Source: Isoetes taiwanensis
Taxonomy: Eukaryota; Streptophyta; Lycopodiopsida; Isoetales; Isoetaceae
Assembly: GCA_021234155.1 (NCBI GenBank)
Contig: JAJEKV010000067.1
Location: 2,969,279 to 3,033,278, forward strand
Direction: 5' to 3'
Length of the DNA: 64,000 nt
The notes below the pieces were generated by a model. The model searched no databases, had not been told where the DNA came from, and worked only from the letters and a program-made list of their open reading frames with translations. Shown piece after piece: positions 24,300 to 35,641 of the stretch (the stretch's first letter is position 1; the number at the start of each line of letters is the position of its first letter). The position numbers were made by a program, and so were the translations under genes.

Positions 24300-27200
24300 A
24301 AGCTCATGGAGCTTCACAGCATACCCAGATGGGAGTTACCCCCACCATTATATGCGGCTAAAGTGGCTCTCTTTACAATGATCATGGCATGGATTCCTGA
24401 ACCTATGACCTTGGCCTTCCTAAGAGGTCTAATTCTATGGTGCCACATAGTCATGCCATTTTTTATAGCCCTTGGTATGCAATTCTAATCAAGAGATTTA
24501 TTGCGGCAGCCAAGGTCGCTGCGAACATTTCTCTTCATTTGTCTCATTTACTTGTTTAAAAAAATACAAGATTTGAACCTGCACTTTCTCACCTTATGTC
24601 TAGAAAAAAAATACGTGATTAGAAACATAATGTAAAACAATTGCCTCTTTAAACCTGGAAATTAACATGCAATGTCTATTAATGCAATGGTGTGAAACAC
24701 ACTTGGATTAGAGATATCTTTGTCTCCATGAGTAGACTTTAGTTATAAATGATTCATAGATACTATCCATTATGACGAGTTTCTAACAAGTTTATGCATA
24801 TACTATTTTTATTAATCTAGTAGCAAGGCTAATGTTGCAATAAATTTCAATGTTTTAAATATCATAGGTCGACATTTATTAATGGGCTAAAGCCTTTTTT
24901 AATTTTCGCAATGGTTCCTTAATGTCCTCTAGATCACTGCATTAACACCATATAACTTACCTATTCATGAAACTATCTAGTTTTTACAAATAGCATCGAT
25001 CCGAGCCCTCGGATCGTTATTCTGGGATGGGACGAGCAGCTATATATGTGCTCGTCCTGCTTGGGGCTCGTTATCGGCGTCTTCTCACAGCAGCATCTCT
25101 TTCCTTGTCCATTGCTTCCCTCTTCTTTTCCCTGCTCCTCCTTTAGTCTTTCTTCTCACTTTTCCACTTCCTTACGCGATTCTACTCTTGGATTCTCGCC
25201 ATAGAAGTACATACTTGGTTGTTAGCAGGCGCATTGTAGCAGGTGCCAGAGAACTTTGTAGCAGGCATCCTGTAGCAGCAGGTACAATGGAAGCTTTATT
25301 CTTCTCTTTCTATGCATGCATGTTGGTTTCGCGGTTGTTTTTCTTAGTGATCCTCGAATTTGGAGAAGGGGGTTCTACATGCTAAGCATGCATATTGGTG
25401 TTTTGAGTTTTATCGATTGAATGAATGTAAGATGCATTTGTGAGTTGATGCTCTTGGGTTTTCATACCTTTTGCTTCGTAGTTTCATTTGATCCAGGGCT
25501 TGTTCGAGGGGGCTTGGAGTCCCGTCATATAGACAATCCGAGAGTACAGAGTGCAGCCATGTTTTGGTGAGATCTTGGACTTGTAAAGTGACATTGCGTT
25601 TTGGTTCTAAAATAACGATGCTTTATGCAATCGGCATGCCATGCAGAAGCCCATCCCCAGCTTTTTCATCTTTGTCCGGCATGCCAGGGCGTCTCCTTGA
25701 TCAATCTTTCTCCTCCCAAGCTCTAATCTAAGAGTGGCAAATCTCTGGCTCCTTTATCGAGCTTGCGGATTTCTGACTAGTTTATCTTACTGGCGGGATT
25801 GTTATGCTGACCCAGGATTGGCTTGCTTTTTTCTAGCTTGCAGATTGGCTTCCCTTGTCCGCCACTTCTCTGCTCTGTGATTCTTGCATCAAGAGGCATC
25901 GATGCCGATTTTCTTACTTCCAATTTCCTTCCATGCGCAAGCTTACACCAACGCCATGGATGCCGATTTGCTTCCACGCTTCCGCTTATACAGAAACTCA
26001 CACCGAGGGGATCGGCCTGTCTTATTCTACCCTTTGTGTGAGGGATACATTCGCCTGATATCCCTCCTAGATCTGTATTGTTATTATTTTTAACCTTGCT
26101 TCTAGGCTATGCCATATTTATGTTGTTTCTGGGTATTGTATCTCCTTTCGGCCTTTCCTAATTAAGTTGTGATAGTCTTATGCAGGGCCATCTGGTGTGC
26201 CATCTCATTGTTTAAGATATGATATTGCTACTGGACTGGTGAATGTCATCTCATTGTTTCAGTTATTGCTAATTGACTTGGGTAGATGTCTATCAATTGG
26301 GTGCATTTGTTGGCTTGCCCTTGGGCTAGGGGTTAGTCTCCGGTTTCGGTTTTTGCTTAAGGGTTATGTAGACAGTTTTTTGTTCGACCATTTTCTACGT
26401 CAAAGTCCTATTGTAGCATTTCTTACAACTATCGTTTTTCATAGGGTTGTTCTTGTGCATGACACCAGGCAATTTCTTCTCGTTTCTAGGAATCCATAGT
26501 GATTGCCTCGTTATTTGTGCTTCTAGCATTATTTGGAATTTTCGGAGTGCATTTACTCTTAATGTATGGGGTGCTTTGGTTTTCAATTAGTAATTTGCAG
26601 TGTGTTTTCTATACGATGTCTTTTTGCAAGTATAAATTGTTTTTGACTTATACAGTGCATTCGGTCATTTGTGGCATGCTAATCCGGGAGATGGTATACT
26701 TGATTTCTTATCTGGTGTTTGCTCATATTAGCCTAATTTGGTCCTAATATTCATCTTTGAATAATTACTTTCATTGTGATCTCAGTTGTTGCTCTTATAC
26801 TTTACGCCTCGTTGGATACTTACGCATTCGCTTTTTTACACGTTGTTTTGCATGCTCATTCACATATTTCTATGGGTTTCTTCGCCTGGATCAATACATC
26901 AAGTTTATTTTAGACCAAATTTTTTATATGCATGTCATCGATATCAATTTTTGCATCTGGACTTATGCGTGGTTTTACATTCGGTGGGCGTTTGGTCGAG
27001 ACCGCCCAGAATCGCACTTGGTACTGTTGGGGGTCAAATCCCAACAGACGCAATGTAAAGTGGCTGGGGGCAGGGCCCAACCAAGCAATGTAGTGTGGTG
27101 TGTGGTCACATGTCCAGTTGGATGCTGCCTAGTGGCGTGACGTTCAAACTACTATCTTATCATCATACATCATTTGGGTTTGATCCTTGGGTTTGGATAT

Positions 27201-28225
27201 GAGGTATATTTGCTGATTATAAACTTGGCAGAAGGTTTGGTTGAAGGTGGGCTTCCAGGGTTGGGCATTCTCGTTTCAGAATTCTCGGATCATCAATGTA
27301 GACAAGTATTTTGTTGAGACGTTTTTCTAGCGGAAGTTCCTTTGTGGCCTTTTAAAGTCTCATTTTTATTATGTCCATAGGAGGATGTTCTCCTCTTGTT
27401 TCCATGATTCCATCACGTCATTCCATCAACTATAGTACATTACATACCTTATTTTGTTATCTTCTCCTTAGTCCAGGCTCTTGCCATAGGGACTGTGGTT
27501 TTTTACTTGTTTGATTCGGACTTGGGGCGTACATTATTTGTCGCATTTTTATACAAGTTGAGTCCCAGGTGAGGTATCCGTTCTAGGTTTGCTTCTTTCA
27601 ACGATTATATCGACTTGCTTTAGGCTATTGTTTTTCTATCCATATTTCCTGGCATTAATTCATTTGAGTATGGTAACGGATTAATAATTGGCATGTTTTT
27701 CATGAGATGCATTTTTGCATGTGTATTTTATTTGGAAACATAAAGGGGTGAATATGGTTAATGACTTGCATTCATGTTATATGGATGCTTTCAATTCTCT
27801 GAGGCCCTCAATTTATAGTGTGTGGGGCTTTGTACCTCTATCTTTATCTTTCAATTTTATATGGTTTTGTGCCTAGTATGCCATCTGGGTCATTCACGAT
27901 ATTGTTTTCCTATATCGGTTGTCTTTTCTACATTTTCTACTAGTGCGGGAGTTCGAGTGACGGACTTGCCTTTGCTTCTATGTGACAAATATGTGATTTA
28001 CAATTCGTTGATTTCTTGAGTTCCTGATGGTGGTGCTTTCTTAGGTTTGATAATTTCCTTTGTGCTTGATTTCCGAGATCAATTCGCATTGTTAATCTCT
28101 CTTTGACACTTCCTGGGGCATCGTTATGCCATGTATTGTTGGACATACCTTCTCTAATCTTGTTACTAGTTTGTCGTGGTTTTGCCATCGTTGGGAATAT
28201 ACGATTTGTGACATGGGCCTCTTCA
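24300..28225. other. No recognisable gene; T-rich sequence with a hairpin pair near 25.0 kb
   Basis: Over 3.9 kb no frame shows a recognised domain. From about 25.1 kb the plus strand is T-rich with scattered GT and AG signals, reminiscent of plant introns or a long noncoding transcript. It begins after two perfect inverted repeats at 24997-25016 and 25030-25057. The second has TATATATG in its loop. A non-coding gene, a long leader intron or a decayed element are all possible. Confidence 0.35.
24997..25057. repeat. Two adjacent perfect inverted repeats
   Basis: CGATCCGAG and CTCGGATCG pair across a two-base loop (24997-25016). GGACGAGCA and TGCTCGTCC pair across a ten-base loop containing TATATATG (25030-25057). 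They could be cruciform or RNA hairpins, or a promoter feature. Helitron 3' rules (hairpin, CTRR, then T) were tested by eye and not met on either strand. Confidence 0.7.
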
Positions 28226-28690
28226 TCAGAGCGCAAGTTCTGCACATTCTCGGGACATCACATCTGTCATCTCCCTTGGGTCAGTTTTTCCTCCAAGACA
28301 TGGTGATCTGCCATATGGTGGGACAGCCGCAAAAAAGAACCGGGTACATCTATCTCCGTCCTTGAACCACTCCAACCCTGCCTTCACCTTGGCTTCAGTA
28401 ACTTTTACAGTTTCCATAGCCTTGATCTGAGATAATAACTCCTTTTCTCTAACTCCATAGTATGGCCACGAGCGCGGAGAACTTCTAATTCCTGGTACAA
28501 TGCAGCCAATAGTCCTCTAGCTTCAGCAGCTCTGACTCTCCCATATTCTTTTGCAAATGACTTCACTGTAGACAATGCTGCGACAACCCCAGACATGCCC
28601 CCACGAGGTGAGAAGGCCCGAGACCAAGCCCGGCTACAGCCAAGTTTGGACTCATCATCCTCCAAGTACTTGCAATTAAACTGGCAAGGG
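28226..28690 (-). pseudogene. LINE ORF2 fragment, endonuclease-RT linker
   Basis: The minus-strand translation gives a helical region (ELEVLRARGHTMELEKRSYYLRSRLWKL), followed in another frame by LEWFKDGDRCTRFFFA. The latter is the W-x-GDR-x-T-x-FF motif that precedes reverse transcriptase in plant L1-type LINEs. Neither the endonuclease before it nor the RT after it is present here. The endonuclease part lies instead at 33.9-34.8 kb, next to the second copy of the duplication. Confidence 0.65.
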
Positions 28691-29060
28691 AGAGTCTCCT
28701 CTCTGCTGCACCCTTCCATGCAAGTTATCAGAATCGCTCATGTCATGAGACACATGTTGATTAGCCTTATTGCGTGCAGCTCTTTTCCAATTAACATTTG
28801 TCCATCCCTCTTGGCATTTTCATGATGCTCTTGAACATTTTCATGCCGCTCTTGCAATTCCTGGATCTTCTATAACTTAGCCCTAGCATCCTCTTCAAGA
28901 CCGGGAGTATGCACAATCTTCTGTCCTCCATATTTTCCTTGCTGCATTTTCTTTGAAATTGGTTGTCCTGCTGACACGTGTCGTGTTTCAGCTTTTTATT
29001 TGCACCTCCTTCGACTTGAATAGGGATTACTCTTGAATAAGCACGTGTGTGGATAAACAA
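28690..29060 (-). pseudogene. LINE ORF1 C-terminal remnant, copy A
   Basis: The minus-strand frame 28791-29060 corresponds to 34904-35176 in copy B. It encodes a basic segment (TRAYSRVIPIQVEGG, then NQFQRKCSKENMEDRRLC). In copy B this runs on to an INWKRAAR-like motif and the endonuclease. In copy A the sequence jumps at about 28690 to the linker, so the endonuclease has been deleted. Confidence 0.5.
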
Positions 29061-29242
29061 TAACTATGACATTAGCTTTGCTTCTTATTAAACAATATTC
29101 CCGCAGCTTTGCTACTCATTAAACAATATTCCTCGACCTGATGGCAATTGGCCCAATCTCCTCTAGATTGGTTGCCGCACTTGAAATTAAGGTCTAAAAT
29201 ATCTAAAAAATCTTTGGGTTCAACTCAATCGTCTCTCTCTTC

Positions 29243-29250
29243 TATATAAA
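29243..29250 (+). promoter_or_regulatory. TATA box of the small duplicated gene, copy A
   Basis: TATATAAA follows a CT-rich patch (TCTCTCTCTTC) and precedes the start codon by about 36 bases. This implies a very short 5' leader. CCCAATCT near 29152 is a possible CCAAT element. Confidence 0.6.
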
Positions 29251-29285
29251 AAGGCTGCTAGTAATGGCCCCGTTCTTCAGGAGAC

Positions 29286-29525
29286 ATGGTTCCAAAGAAG
29301 AGGAAGTTTGAGCAAACAATTCTTGGCTTCCTGGATGATCATCTTCCAGATCCAAAATGCCGTACAATTGATCTCTTGGTGGTCATGGATAGTTGGATGG
29401 CTTTTGGTGATGGAGGCCATAAAATGGATAACAATGTGGCGGATGTTTCTCGCAGCTTAAACTTGGAAGACAAAGTGTCTGATGCCTTGAATTTCCCTGA
29501 TCTTGACTTCGATCTGCCTGAGTAG
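29286..29525 (+). CDS. Small protein with nuclear-localisation-like motif, 79 aa, copy A
   Basis: I do not recognise the family. The protein opens with M-V-P-K-K-R-K-F-E-Q, where PKKRK is a classical monopartite nuclear localisation motif, and ends in an acidic-aromatic tail (FPDLDFDLPE) like some activation or protein-docking tails. The start is the first ATG after a well-placed TATA box. The copy at 35402 has the same length and two amino-acid differences (T/R and R/G). Intact frames in both copies suggest a real gene, though recent duplication alone could explain that. It lies between LINE debris and a Helitron end. No introns are apparent. Confidence 0.55.
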   Translation: MVPKKRKFEQTILGFLDDHLPDPKCRTIDLLVVMDSWMAFGDGGHKMDNNVADVSRSLNLEDKVSDALNFPDLDFDLPE

Positions 29526-30780
29526 ATCAGTTCATTTGAATTGGTTCACAATTTAGAAGAATGCCCTGAGATTGTGTCTTAACGTATCTATTTGGATACG
29601 AGGATGCCTTCGTCTGTACTAGTTGCCTTTGTTTTGTCAGCAACGAAGAAGTTGATGAATTCGGCCGTTGTAAGATCTGTACTAAGGAGTGTGTAGTGAA
29701 ATGCTCTAAAGAAATGCAGTTCTAGTTTCTTTCATTGCATGTAACCTGCCTTTATATGATCAGTCTGTATATGAGTCTGTAACCTATTATGCATTGAAGC
29801 AGTTTTGGACGATGTATACTACTGGTGCATTTTGTTTCTTTATGAAATAGAAAGGATTTTCCAGCAACAAGGGGCATCACTTGAATTGGTTGGCAAGCTT
29901 GTCGTCACCTTTCTCAAAACTAGTCTCATAAGTTTAATTATGAAATCAGTTGAACAGGATACTTATATTAAGCTTTGTTTGGGAACTTCAGGCTTTGCAC
30001 AATTGATTTCTTTAGGCCATGAAAACCCTGTATATGTGCTAGATACTACTCTCACTCTCGATACAAATTCACCATTAGCAGTTGCCACTTGAAATAGAAG
30101 CTGGAAGCGACTTTGTGCAGCACTCTGTTTGTAGATGCTGTTTTATATGTCCTTGCAGACAAGCCGCACGGAGTTTTCTATAGCATGTTTGCATATGGGT
30201 CTTTTTTTATAGAAAGCACAATACTCATTTTATCGTTGATTTCTGCATTCTTCTCGATTCTGGATTCTAACACAGAAGTATTTGTGCATTCTTTTTTGTT
30301 TTGCTAGGCTTTTTGGCATTTGGGTCTTCAAGTTTTTGCCTGATAGAAAGCAGAGTCCATTATTTTGTCATTTTGTTTTCACATTCTTGCTGGGTGTGTT
30401 TCTTAGCGCAAGCATTGCTACAAAATGACAATGTTATCAAATAGACAACTTATTTTTGTCTATCTTACAGATAGAAGTCCCTTGTGGGGACAATTCATTT
30501 GATCAAGATGGCTTCTCGGCAATGGAAAGGGTTCCATGGCATTCAGATTCTGGGTCTCTCTTCATGTGGTGTTTTCTTGAACTGAAGTTGGCAATCTAGC
30601 AAAGACTCTATTCGGACAGATATATTTGCGACATGTTTCATGTAGGCAATATTTGTATAATACCACCATAAATTGTTTCAATAAACCTGCTTGAGTTAGC
30701 ATTCCTCTGGTTTCCCTCATGCTTGAGCCAAACATTAGCAATTCAGCTCATAGTTCAGTTATGCTGATTCTCATGAATTA
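29526..30780 (+). other. 3' region of the small gene, copy A
   Basis: Frames at 29805-30092 and 30113-30307 have no recognised domains and low-complexity, T-rich composition. They are also present in copy B (35921-36423) with few changes. They look like 3' untranslated or intergenic sequence. The segment stops at the Helitron terminus at 30781. Confidence 0.4.
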
Positions 30781-30815
30781 CTAGTAACGATGCCCAGCGT
30801 TGCTGGGCATTCGTT
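30781..30815 (-). terminator. Helitron 3' terminus with hairpin, copy A
   Basis: On the minus strand, ATGCCCAGC and GCTGGGCAT pair around a short loop. They are followed by CGTTA, CTAG and a flanking T. Helitrons end with such a hairpin a few bases before CTRR and insert at A/T. A second, weaker inverted repeat (GTGCCCAG / CTGGGTAT) lies at about 30905-30925. Confidence 0.8.
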
Positions 30816-30951
30816 GGAAGTTTATAAATGTTTTTATTGCAATAAGAAATGTGTGCAGTAAGCTTTTATTATTGGAATAAAAAAATATCCAAACATAGTT
30901 ATAGTGCCCAGTGCTGCTGGGTATTAGTACAATGTAAGAAATCTATAGAAA

Positions 30952-33886
30952 CTAAGGGGTTATTTCATCCCGTAGAATTTCTTTGTAGACTACATTTGGA
31001 GTGAACCTCCTTTTGTTTTTTAGCAGTGCTCCTTGTCCTGAGGTTTCTTGAATGTACACCTTCACTCCGTGTTGTGTAGTGCACCTTGAGAATGCGACAT
31101 AGAGCTACCGTGTGTGAATACTGGAGTTGGTAGGTAGATGCCAACGGAGGTCATTGACTGTCCTTGCGACTTGTTTATGGTCATCGAGAATGCAAGTCGC
31201 ACGGGGAACTGCCTTCGTTTGAAGGGGAGGAGGTCATTATCTGATGGCTCCAGTGTTATCCTTGGTATGAGGACCCGTGTTCCTTTGTAGGCGCCAGTGA
31301 TTATTTCTGCATCTATGATTCTTGGGTGCGCTTTGATTACACGGAGGCGGGTGCCATTGCAGAGACCGGCCTTTGGGTTCATGTTTCTGAGTAGGATGAT
31401 GATGGCACCATCCTTGATGTGTAACTTATACGGTGGCATGCCAGAAGGAGTCAGGTGGTTGATGAACTCAATTGGGAAATCCCTTGTAGCATCTTAAGCT
31501 ATACGCAATGATGGCATCTATACTCGTGTACGTATGGAGTTGTCCATTCAACCTTAGGAGGACCTTATTGTTGATTCTCAGCGTGTCTTCATTCTTTGGA
31601 GTCAAGATGGCCTTGTCATACAATTGGTGCACATTTGCCTCTGTTATTTCCTTGCCAAAGATGTTGTCAATCAAGTCGTCTTCTACCACGCATTCTTCAG
31701 GTATCTCAACCAAGTCGCGATCGAGTCCTGACTCATTGTTCATCTGTTCCCCATTACCGAGTCGTAGCAGCCAATTTGAGAAGATTTGCTCGTCTTTTCC
31801 GACCCGCATGTTTTGTGTCAACTTGTGGGTTTTGAAATTAATCCACAATGGCTCTTGACACACTTCGAGATGATTTCTGTCTTTGTTGCACGCTTGATCA
31901 CAGGCAACTGTTGTCGGAAATCACCGCTGGTGAGCATTATCATTCCCCCAAATGGCCTGTCATCTTGGCGTATCTCGCATAGAACCCTGTCGACGGCAGT
32001 GAGTGCTTGCGTATGTGTCATCCCCATTTCGTCCCATACCATGATGCTTGCCTTTCTAAGTATCTCTGCTTGTTGGCTTGTGGCACGTAGTGCAGAGGTT
32101 GCCTCTTGTGTGAGGTTGAGTGGTAATTTGAACGTCGAATGAACTGTTTGTGCTCCCTTCAAGAGGAGGCTGGCAATGTCTGTGCAAGCTACTGATACAA
32201 CACCCACGCCGCATCCTCTTAGTATGTTGATCAGACTGTTGAAGAGGAATGTCTTGCCTGTGCCTCCTGGGCCATCCACATTGATACATGGGGCTTGATG
32301 TTGGCTGATTGCATCGAGGATAATGTCGACTATGTGCCTCTGCTCCTTGTTGAGCTTGCCATAGTTTTCCTGCCCTTCTTTCAATTCCTTTTCTACATCG
32401 AAGGTGGGTTCATTTGGGAGATTGCCTAGAATGTCTATCCGTAATTCTGGCAGTCCAAGTTGTTGGCATGTGCAGCCGCTCATTTGGAAGATGTCGTCAA
32501 TGTCCTTCAGTGCATGGTTATAAGCCTGCTCTGGTGGCATCTTCCGTTGGTAATCTTCTGTCAGGCTGTCCTTGAAGAGGTCCCATAGCCGCATTGGATC
32601 TTGTGGGTCATTGTATAGGCAAATGAATGCGAATGTCTGGCGTAGCTGGATTGGCATCTGGAAGATGCTTGCGTCTTCGAGCGTTTTCTCCCATTCGGTA
32701 TCGTCTTCCAATAGGCCGAGCTCTTTGACAGCTTCCTTGAAAGTTGAACATAGTTTTCCATTAACAGTGCGCATGTCTTCGAAGCTGATTGCGCCCTTGA
32801 TATGTAGCAATAGGAGGCGGAGGTAATAGCGATCACCGTCCTTAGGGCTCACGTTGTACACCCGTGTCCCCTCCCTCTTTTTCCAAGACGTCTGGCGCGT
32901 GAATGTATAGTGTTGGGGGATGTCTGGATAAGTGTATTCACGTGCGACTGGGTCGTTCTTGTTGAGTTCAAATCATGCAGTCAACATTGTTTTCTTTGCG
33001 TCTGCCACTCGATGGCTTGTCTTTCATGGCCTTCCTGATAATAGACAGCTTGATTGTTTGGTAGGTGAACAGGTAGCCTGTGTACTGTGTGGGAGTTGCC
33101 ATGCATCTTGAATCCATATAGCCTCCACATTGCTTCAATTGCAGAGACGTATCTCGTGTCAAGGTATTGCTCCACTTCGTCCCAATTGAATGTGGACGTG
33201 GATTCCCCTGTCGGTTCTTCAGTGATCTTGATGGATGCCCGATCGTGGCCTTTGTGGATGTACTTATAGATATACTTCACGCTACCGACGCTGAAACACT
33301 GCTCAACATTGATATGTGCTTCGTACTTTTCAAGCAGCCATTGATTGTGGGGAACTATCCATCTGTTGTCAATAGGCGTGTTGCCCCTCATGAAGTGGCC
33401 TGTGTCCCGTCTTCTGTACTCTGGATAGCCATTTGCGTTGACTTTGGTATTGTCAATAAATGGTTTTGGAAATCCTTTTGTGCATTCCTTCGTTGGGCTG
33501 CCTTCCTTGGCTTGCATGCAAGGAGCGTTTGGGTTGAGGGCCCCGCATGGGCCGTGGACCATATGCTTGATGACGATCTCTCGCAGGTTCGGGCTTTCTG
33601 GGCCCGGTACCTCGGCGCTCGTGATGCTGTCAATGGTATCGCTATCTCGGATCTTGTCTTCTTGTTCGAGAATCATGAGGAGGTGGCAATGTGGCAAGCC
33701 TCGTTTCTGGAACTCTATCGTATATGTGTGTGCCTTCACCTTGCCTAAGATATCATTTTCAAAGAGGTCGTGGAAGAATGCTTTGAGCTTTGTGTGAAAT
33801 ACGCGTACAACCAAATCTGGCCTATCATGTGGCTGTTGTCCAGGTAGCAGGTTGTGTCTAATCTCTACCCAATTTGGGTTGGACAT
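30952..33886 (-). pseudogene. Helitron Rep-helicase, copy A, broken
   Basis: Minus-strand order is Rep then helicase. Rep (33886-32981) starts MSNPNWVEIRHNLLPG, carries the HUH motif within GLPHCHLLMIL and the tyrosine motif KYIYKYIHKG. This two-tyrosine nuclease nicks and joins single DNA strands. The Pif1-like helicase follows: Walker A GPGGTGKT (near 32270), VWDEMG (near 32030), GDFRQQLPV, and C-terminal RLAFSMTINKSQGQS (near 31190). A frame change near 32970 separates Rep from helicase. Another near 31850 is shared with copy B and so predates the duplication. A third near 31500 is private to this copy, as is damage near 31105 that removes the QLYVAFSR motif. Confidence 0.9.
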
Positions 33887-33907
33887 AAATGTTACAAAGA
33901 GGTCAGC

Positions 33908-34797
33908 TATCCAGAAGATTTGAGCGACGAAAATCCGCTAGCCGAGCAGCTGCACAAGTATTAAAGTATCCTCTATCATGCCTTGCATAAGCTCTGCCAG
34001 CTCCTGTCCAACCATTACACCACGTAAAGGATTGATCACCATCAATCCCTATAAGCTGACCATCATGTAAAAGGCGTAGCCACTGTTCTCGTTCGAATCC
34101 TTACACCACTTCAGTGCCGCGACCACTTCTATCTCTTTCCAACTCGACCATATTGAAGTCGCCAACGAGCAATCATGCAACATTCTGCCCAAGCTGGAGA
34201 ACTTTACTCCTCAGAGTTGCCCACAAAGCACCACGATGACGAGGTCTATTATGAGCATATACATTTATCAAACCCCATTCTTGGCCCTTATCTTTCCATT
34301 TGATTATTATCCACCGCCTGAACCTATCTGTTTGAGTAAAAGTGACATCCATAGAAGACTTCCACGCAGTAAGCACATCAGCCTTAGATGCATCAGCAGC
34401 AGACACCAAGACATTATAGTCACGTCCAAATACATTAGCTACTTTATGTACATCACCTCGGCAGCATTTATGCTCTTGAAGGCAACAGAAGGTAGTAGAA
34501 AACTTAGACAGGTAAAGAGACAACCTGCTTCTTTTACTTGGGGAAGAAGCCACTCCCCTCACATTCCAAGACAACAGGTTCATTGTGGCCAAAATATTAT
34601 GTTCCACCGCCATACCAATAGAGCCAGCATCAACCATGTCCATCTCACATGCTTCTGAAGGGAGGTCAGCCCACCTCGTCCTGGAAATTGGCAAGGGGGA
34701 GCCTCCTCTCTGTTCCACCTTTCCATTGTTTTGTTCAGCACTTGGTGAGGGGGAGCCTCCTCTCTGCTCTACCCCCATTATTTTGTTGGGTAATTGG
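33908..34797 (-). pseudogene. LINE ORF2 endonuclease domain
   Basis: The minus strand encodes an APE-type (exonuclease-endonuclease-phosphatase) domain: MNLLSWNVRGV, LQEHKCC, WGLINVYAHN and then, after a stop, LLVGDFNMVELERDRSG. A further frame gives QSFTWCNGWTGAGRAYARHDRG. In LINEs this domain nicks target DNA to prime reverse transcription. Near 34680-34830 the peptide VEQRGGSPLPI and variants occurs three times, reflecting a ~57-bp tandem repeat. The domain ends abruptly in Helitron sequence near 33907. The downstream part of this LINE family is at 28.2-28.7 kb. Confidence 0.8.
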
Positions 34798-34799
34798 CA

Positions 34800-35176
34800 A
34801 GGGAGAGTCTCCTCTCTGCTCCACCCTTAAATGCAAGTTATCAGAATCACTCATGTCATGAGACACATGTTGATTAGCCTTATTGCGTGCAGCTCTTTTC
34901 CAATTAACATTTGTACGTCCATCCCTCTTGGGCATTTTCATGATGCTCTTGAACATTTTCATGCCGCTTGCAATTCCTGGATCTTCTGTAACTTAGCCCT
35001 AGCATCCTCTTCAAGAGCGGGAGTATGCACAATCTTCTGTCCTCCATATTTTCCTTGTTGCATTTTCTTTGAAATTGGTTGTCTTGCTGATACGTGTCGT
35101 GTTTCAGCTTTTTATTTGCACCTCCTTCGACTTGAATAGGGATTACCCTTGAATAAGCACGTGTGTGGATAAACAA
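34800..35176 (-). pseudogene. LINE ORF1 C-terminal remnant, copy B
   Basis: The minus-strand frames 34904-35176 and 34735-34962 give a basic tail (NVNWKRAARNKANQHV) leading into the VEQRGG repeats and the endonuclease. This is the arrangement seen at ORF1/ORF2 borders of plant LINEs. No intact ORF1 is present. Confidence 0.45.
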
Positions 35177-35358
35177 TAACTATGACATCAGCTTTGCTAC
35201 TTATTAAACAATATTCCCGCAGCTTTGCTACTTATTAAACAATATTCCTCGGCCTGATGGCAATTGGCCCAATCTCCTCTAGATTGGTTGCCGCACTTGA
35301 AATTAAGGTCTAAAATATCTAAAAAATCTTTGGATTCAACTCAATCGTCTCTCTCTGC

Positions 35359-35366
35359 TATATAAA
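35359..35366 (+). promoter_or_regulatory. TATA box of the small duplicated gene, copy B
   Basis: TATATAAA sits in the same position relative to the start codon as in copy A. Upstream, CAGCTTTGCTACTTATTAAA occurs twice in tandem (about 35190-35245). Confidence 0.6.
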
Positions 35367-35401
35367 AAGGCTGCTGGTAATGGCCCCGTTCTTCAGGAGA
35401 C

Positions 35402-35641
35402 ATGGTTCCAAAGAAGAGGAAGTTTGAGCAAACAATTCTTGGCTTCTTGGATGATCATCTTCCAGATCCAAAATGCCGTAGAATCGATCTCTTGGTGGTC
35501 ATGGATAGTTGGATGGCTTTTGGTGATGGAGGCCATAAAATGGATAACAATGTGGCGGATGTTTCTGGCAGCTTAAACTTGGAAGACAAAGTGTCTGATG
35601 CCTTGAATTTCCCTGATCTTGACTTCGATCTGCCTGAGTAG
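35402..35641 (+). CDS. Small protein with nuclear-localisation-like motif, 79 aa, copy B
   Basis: Same size and architecture as the copy at 29286: PKKRK near the N-terminus and the acidic-aromatic FPDLDFDLPE tail. Residue 36 region reads CRRID instead of CRTID, and VSGSL replaces VSRSL. Other changes seen between the two reading frames are silent. Function unknown. Its promoter and 3' region are duplicated with it. Confidence 0.55.
   Translation: MVPKKRKFEQTILGFLDDHLPDPKCRRIDLLVVMDSWMAFGDGGHKMDNNVADVSGSLNLEDKVSDALNFPDLDFDLPE

Larger units (their letters stand above)
28683..32533. repeat. Tandem duplication, copy A of the shared segment
   Basis: This segment matches 34796-38650 almost base for base, at an offset of about 6113-6117. 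It contains the LINE ORF1 tail, a small gene with promoter, its 3' region and the 3' half of a Helitron. The two copies differ by scattered substitutions and small indels, suggesting recent duplication. Confidence 0.93.
30781..33907 (-). mobile_element. Helitron, copy A, 5'-truncated
   Basis: On the minus strand the element ends in a hairpin, CTAG and then host T, the Helitron 3' signature. Rep and helicase coding sequence precede it. The 5' part is missing: near 33907 the Rep sequence ADLFVTF runs directly into LINE endonuclease sequence. That junction is also the seam of the tandem duplication. Confidence 0.85.

Noticed and set aside
24997-25057. Helitron 3' end at the hairpin pair
   Set aside because: CTGG or CTAG occurs nearby on either strand, but the required following T is absent and spacing is off.
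27000-27060. tRNA-like B box GGTCAAATCCC
   Set aside because: No matching A box at the right distance and no cloverleaf pairing.
29286-29330. PIP-box (PCNA-binding) reading of EQTILGFLD in the small protein
   Set aside because: The spacing between the Gln and the aromatic pair is one residue short of the consensus and only one aromatic is present.
29805-30307. 95- and 64-codon frames after the small gene as separate genes
   Set aside because: T-rich, no domains, no start context; conservation in the second copy is explained by the recent duplication.
31508-32142. Plus-strand frames across the Helitron helicase, and their counterparts at 37415-38349
   Set aside because: Shadows of the minus-strand helicase; no domains, and they follow its codon periodicity.
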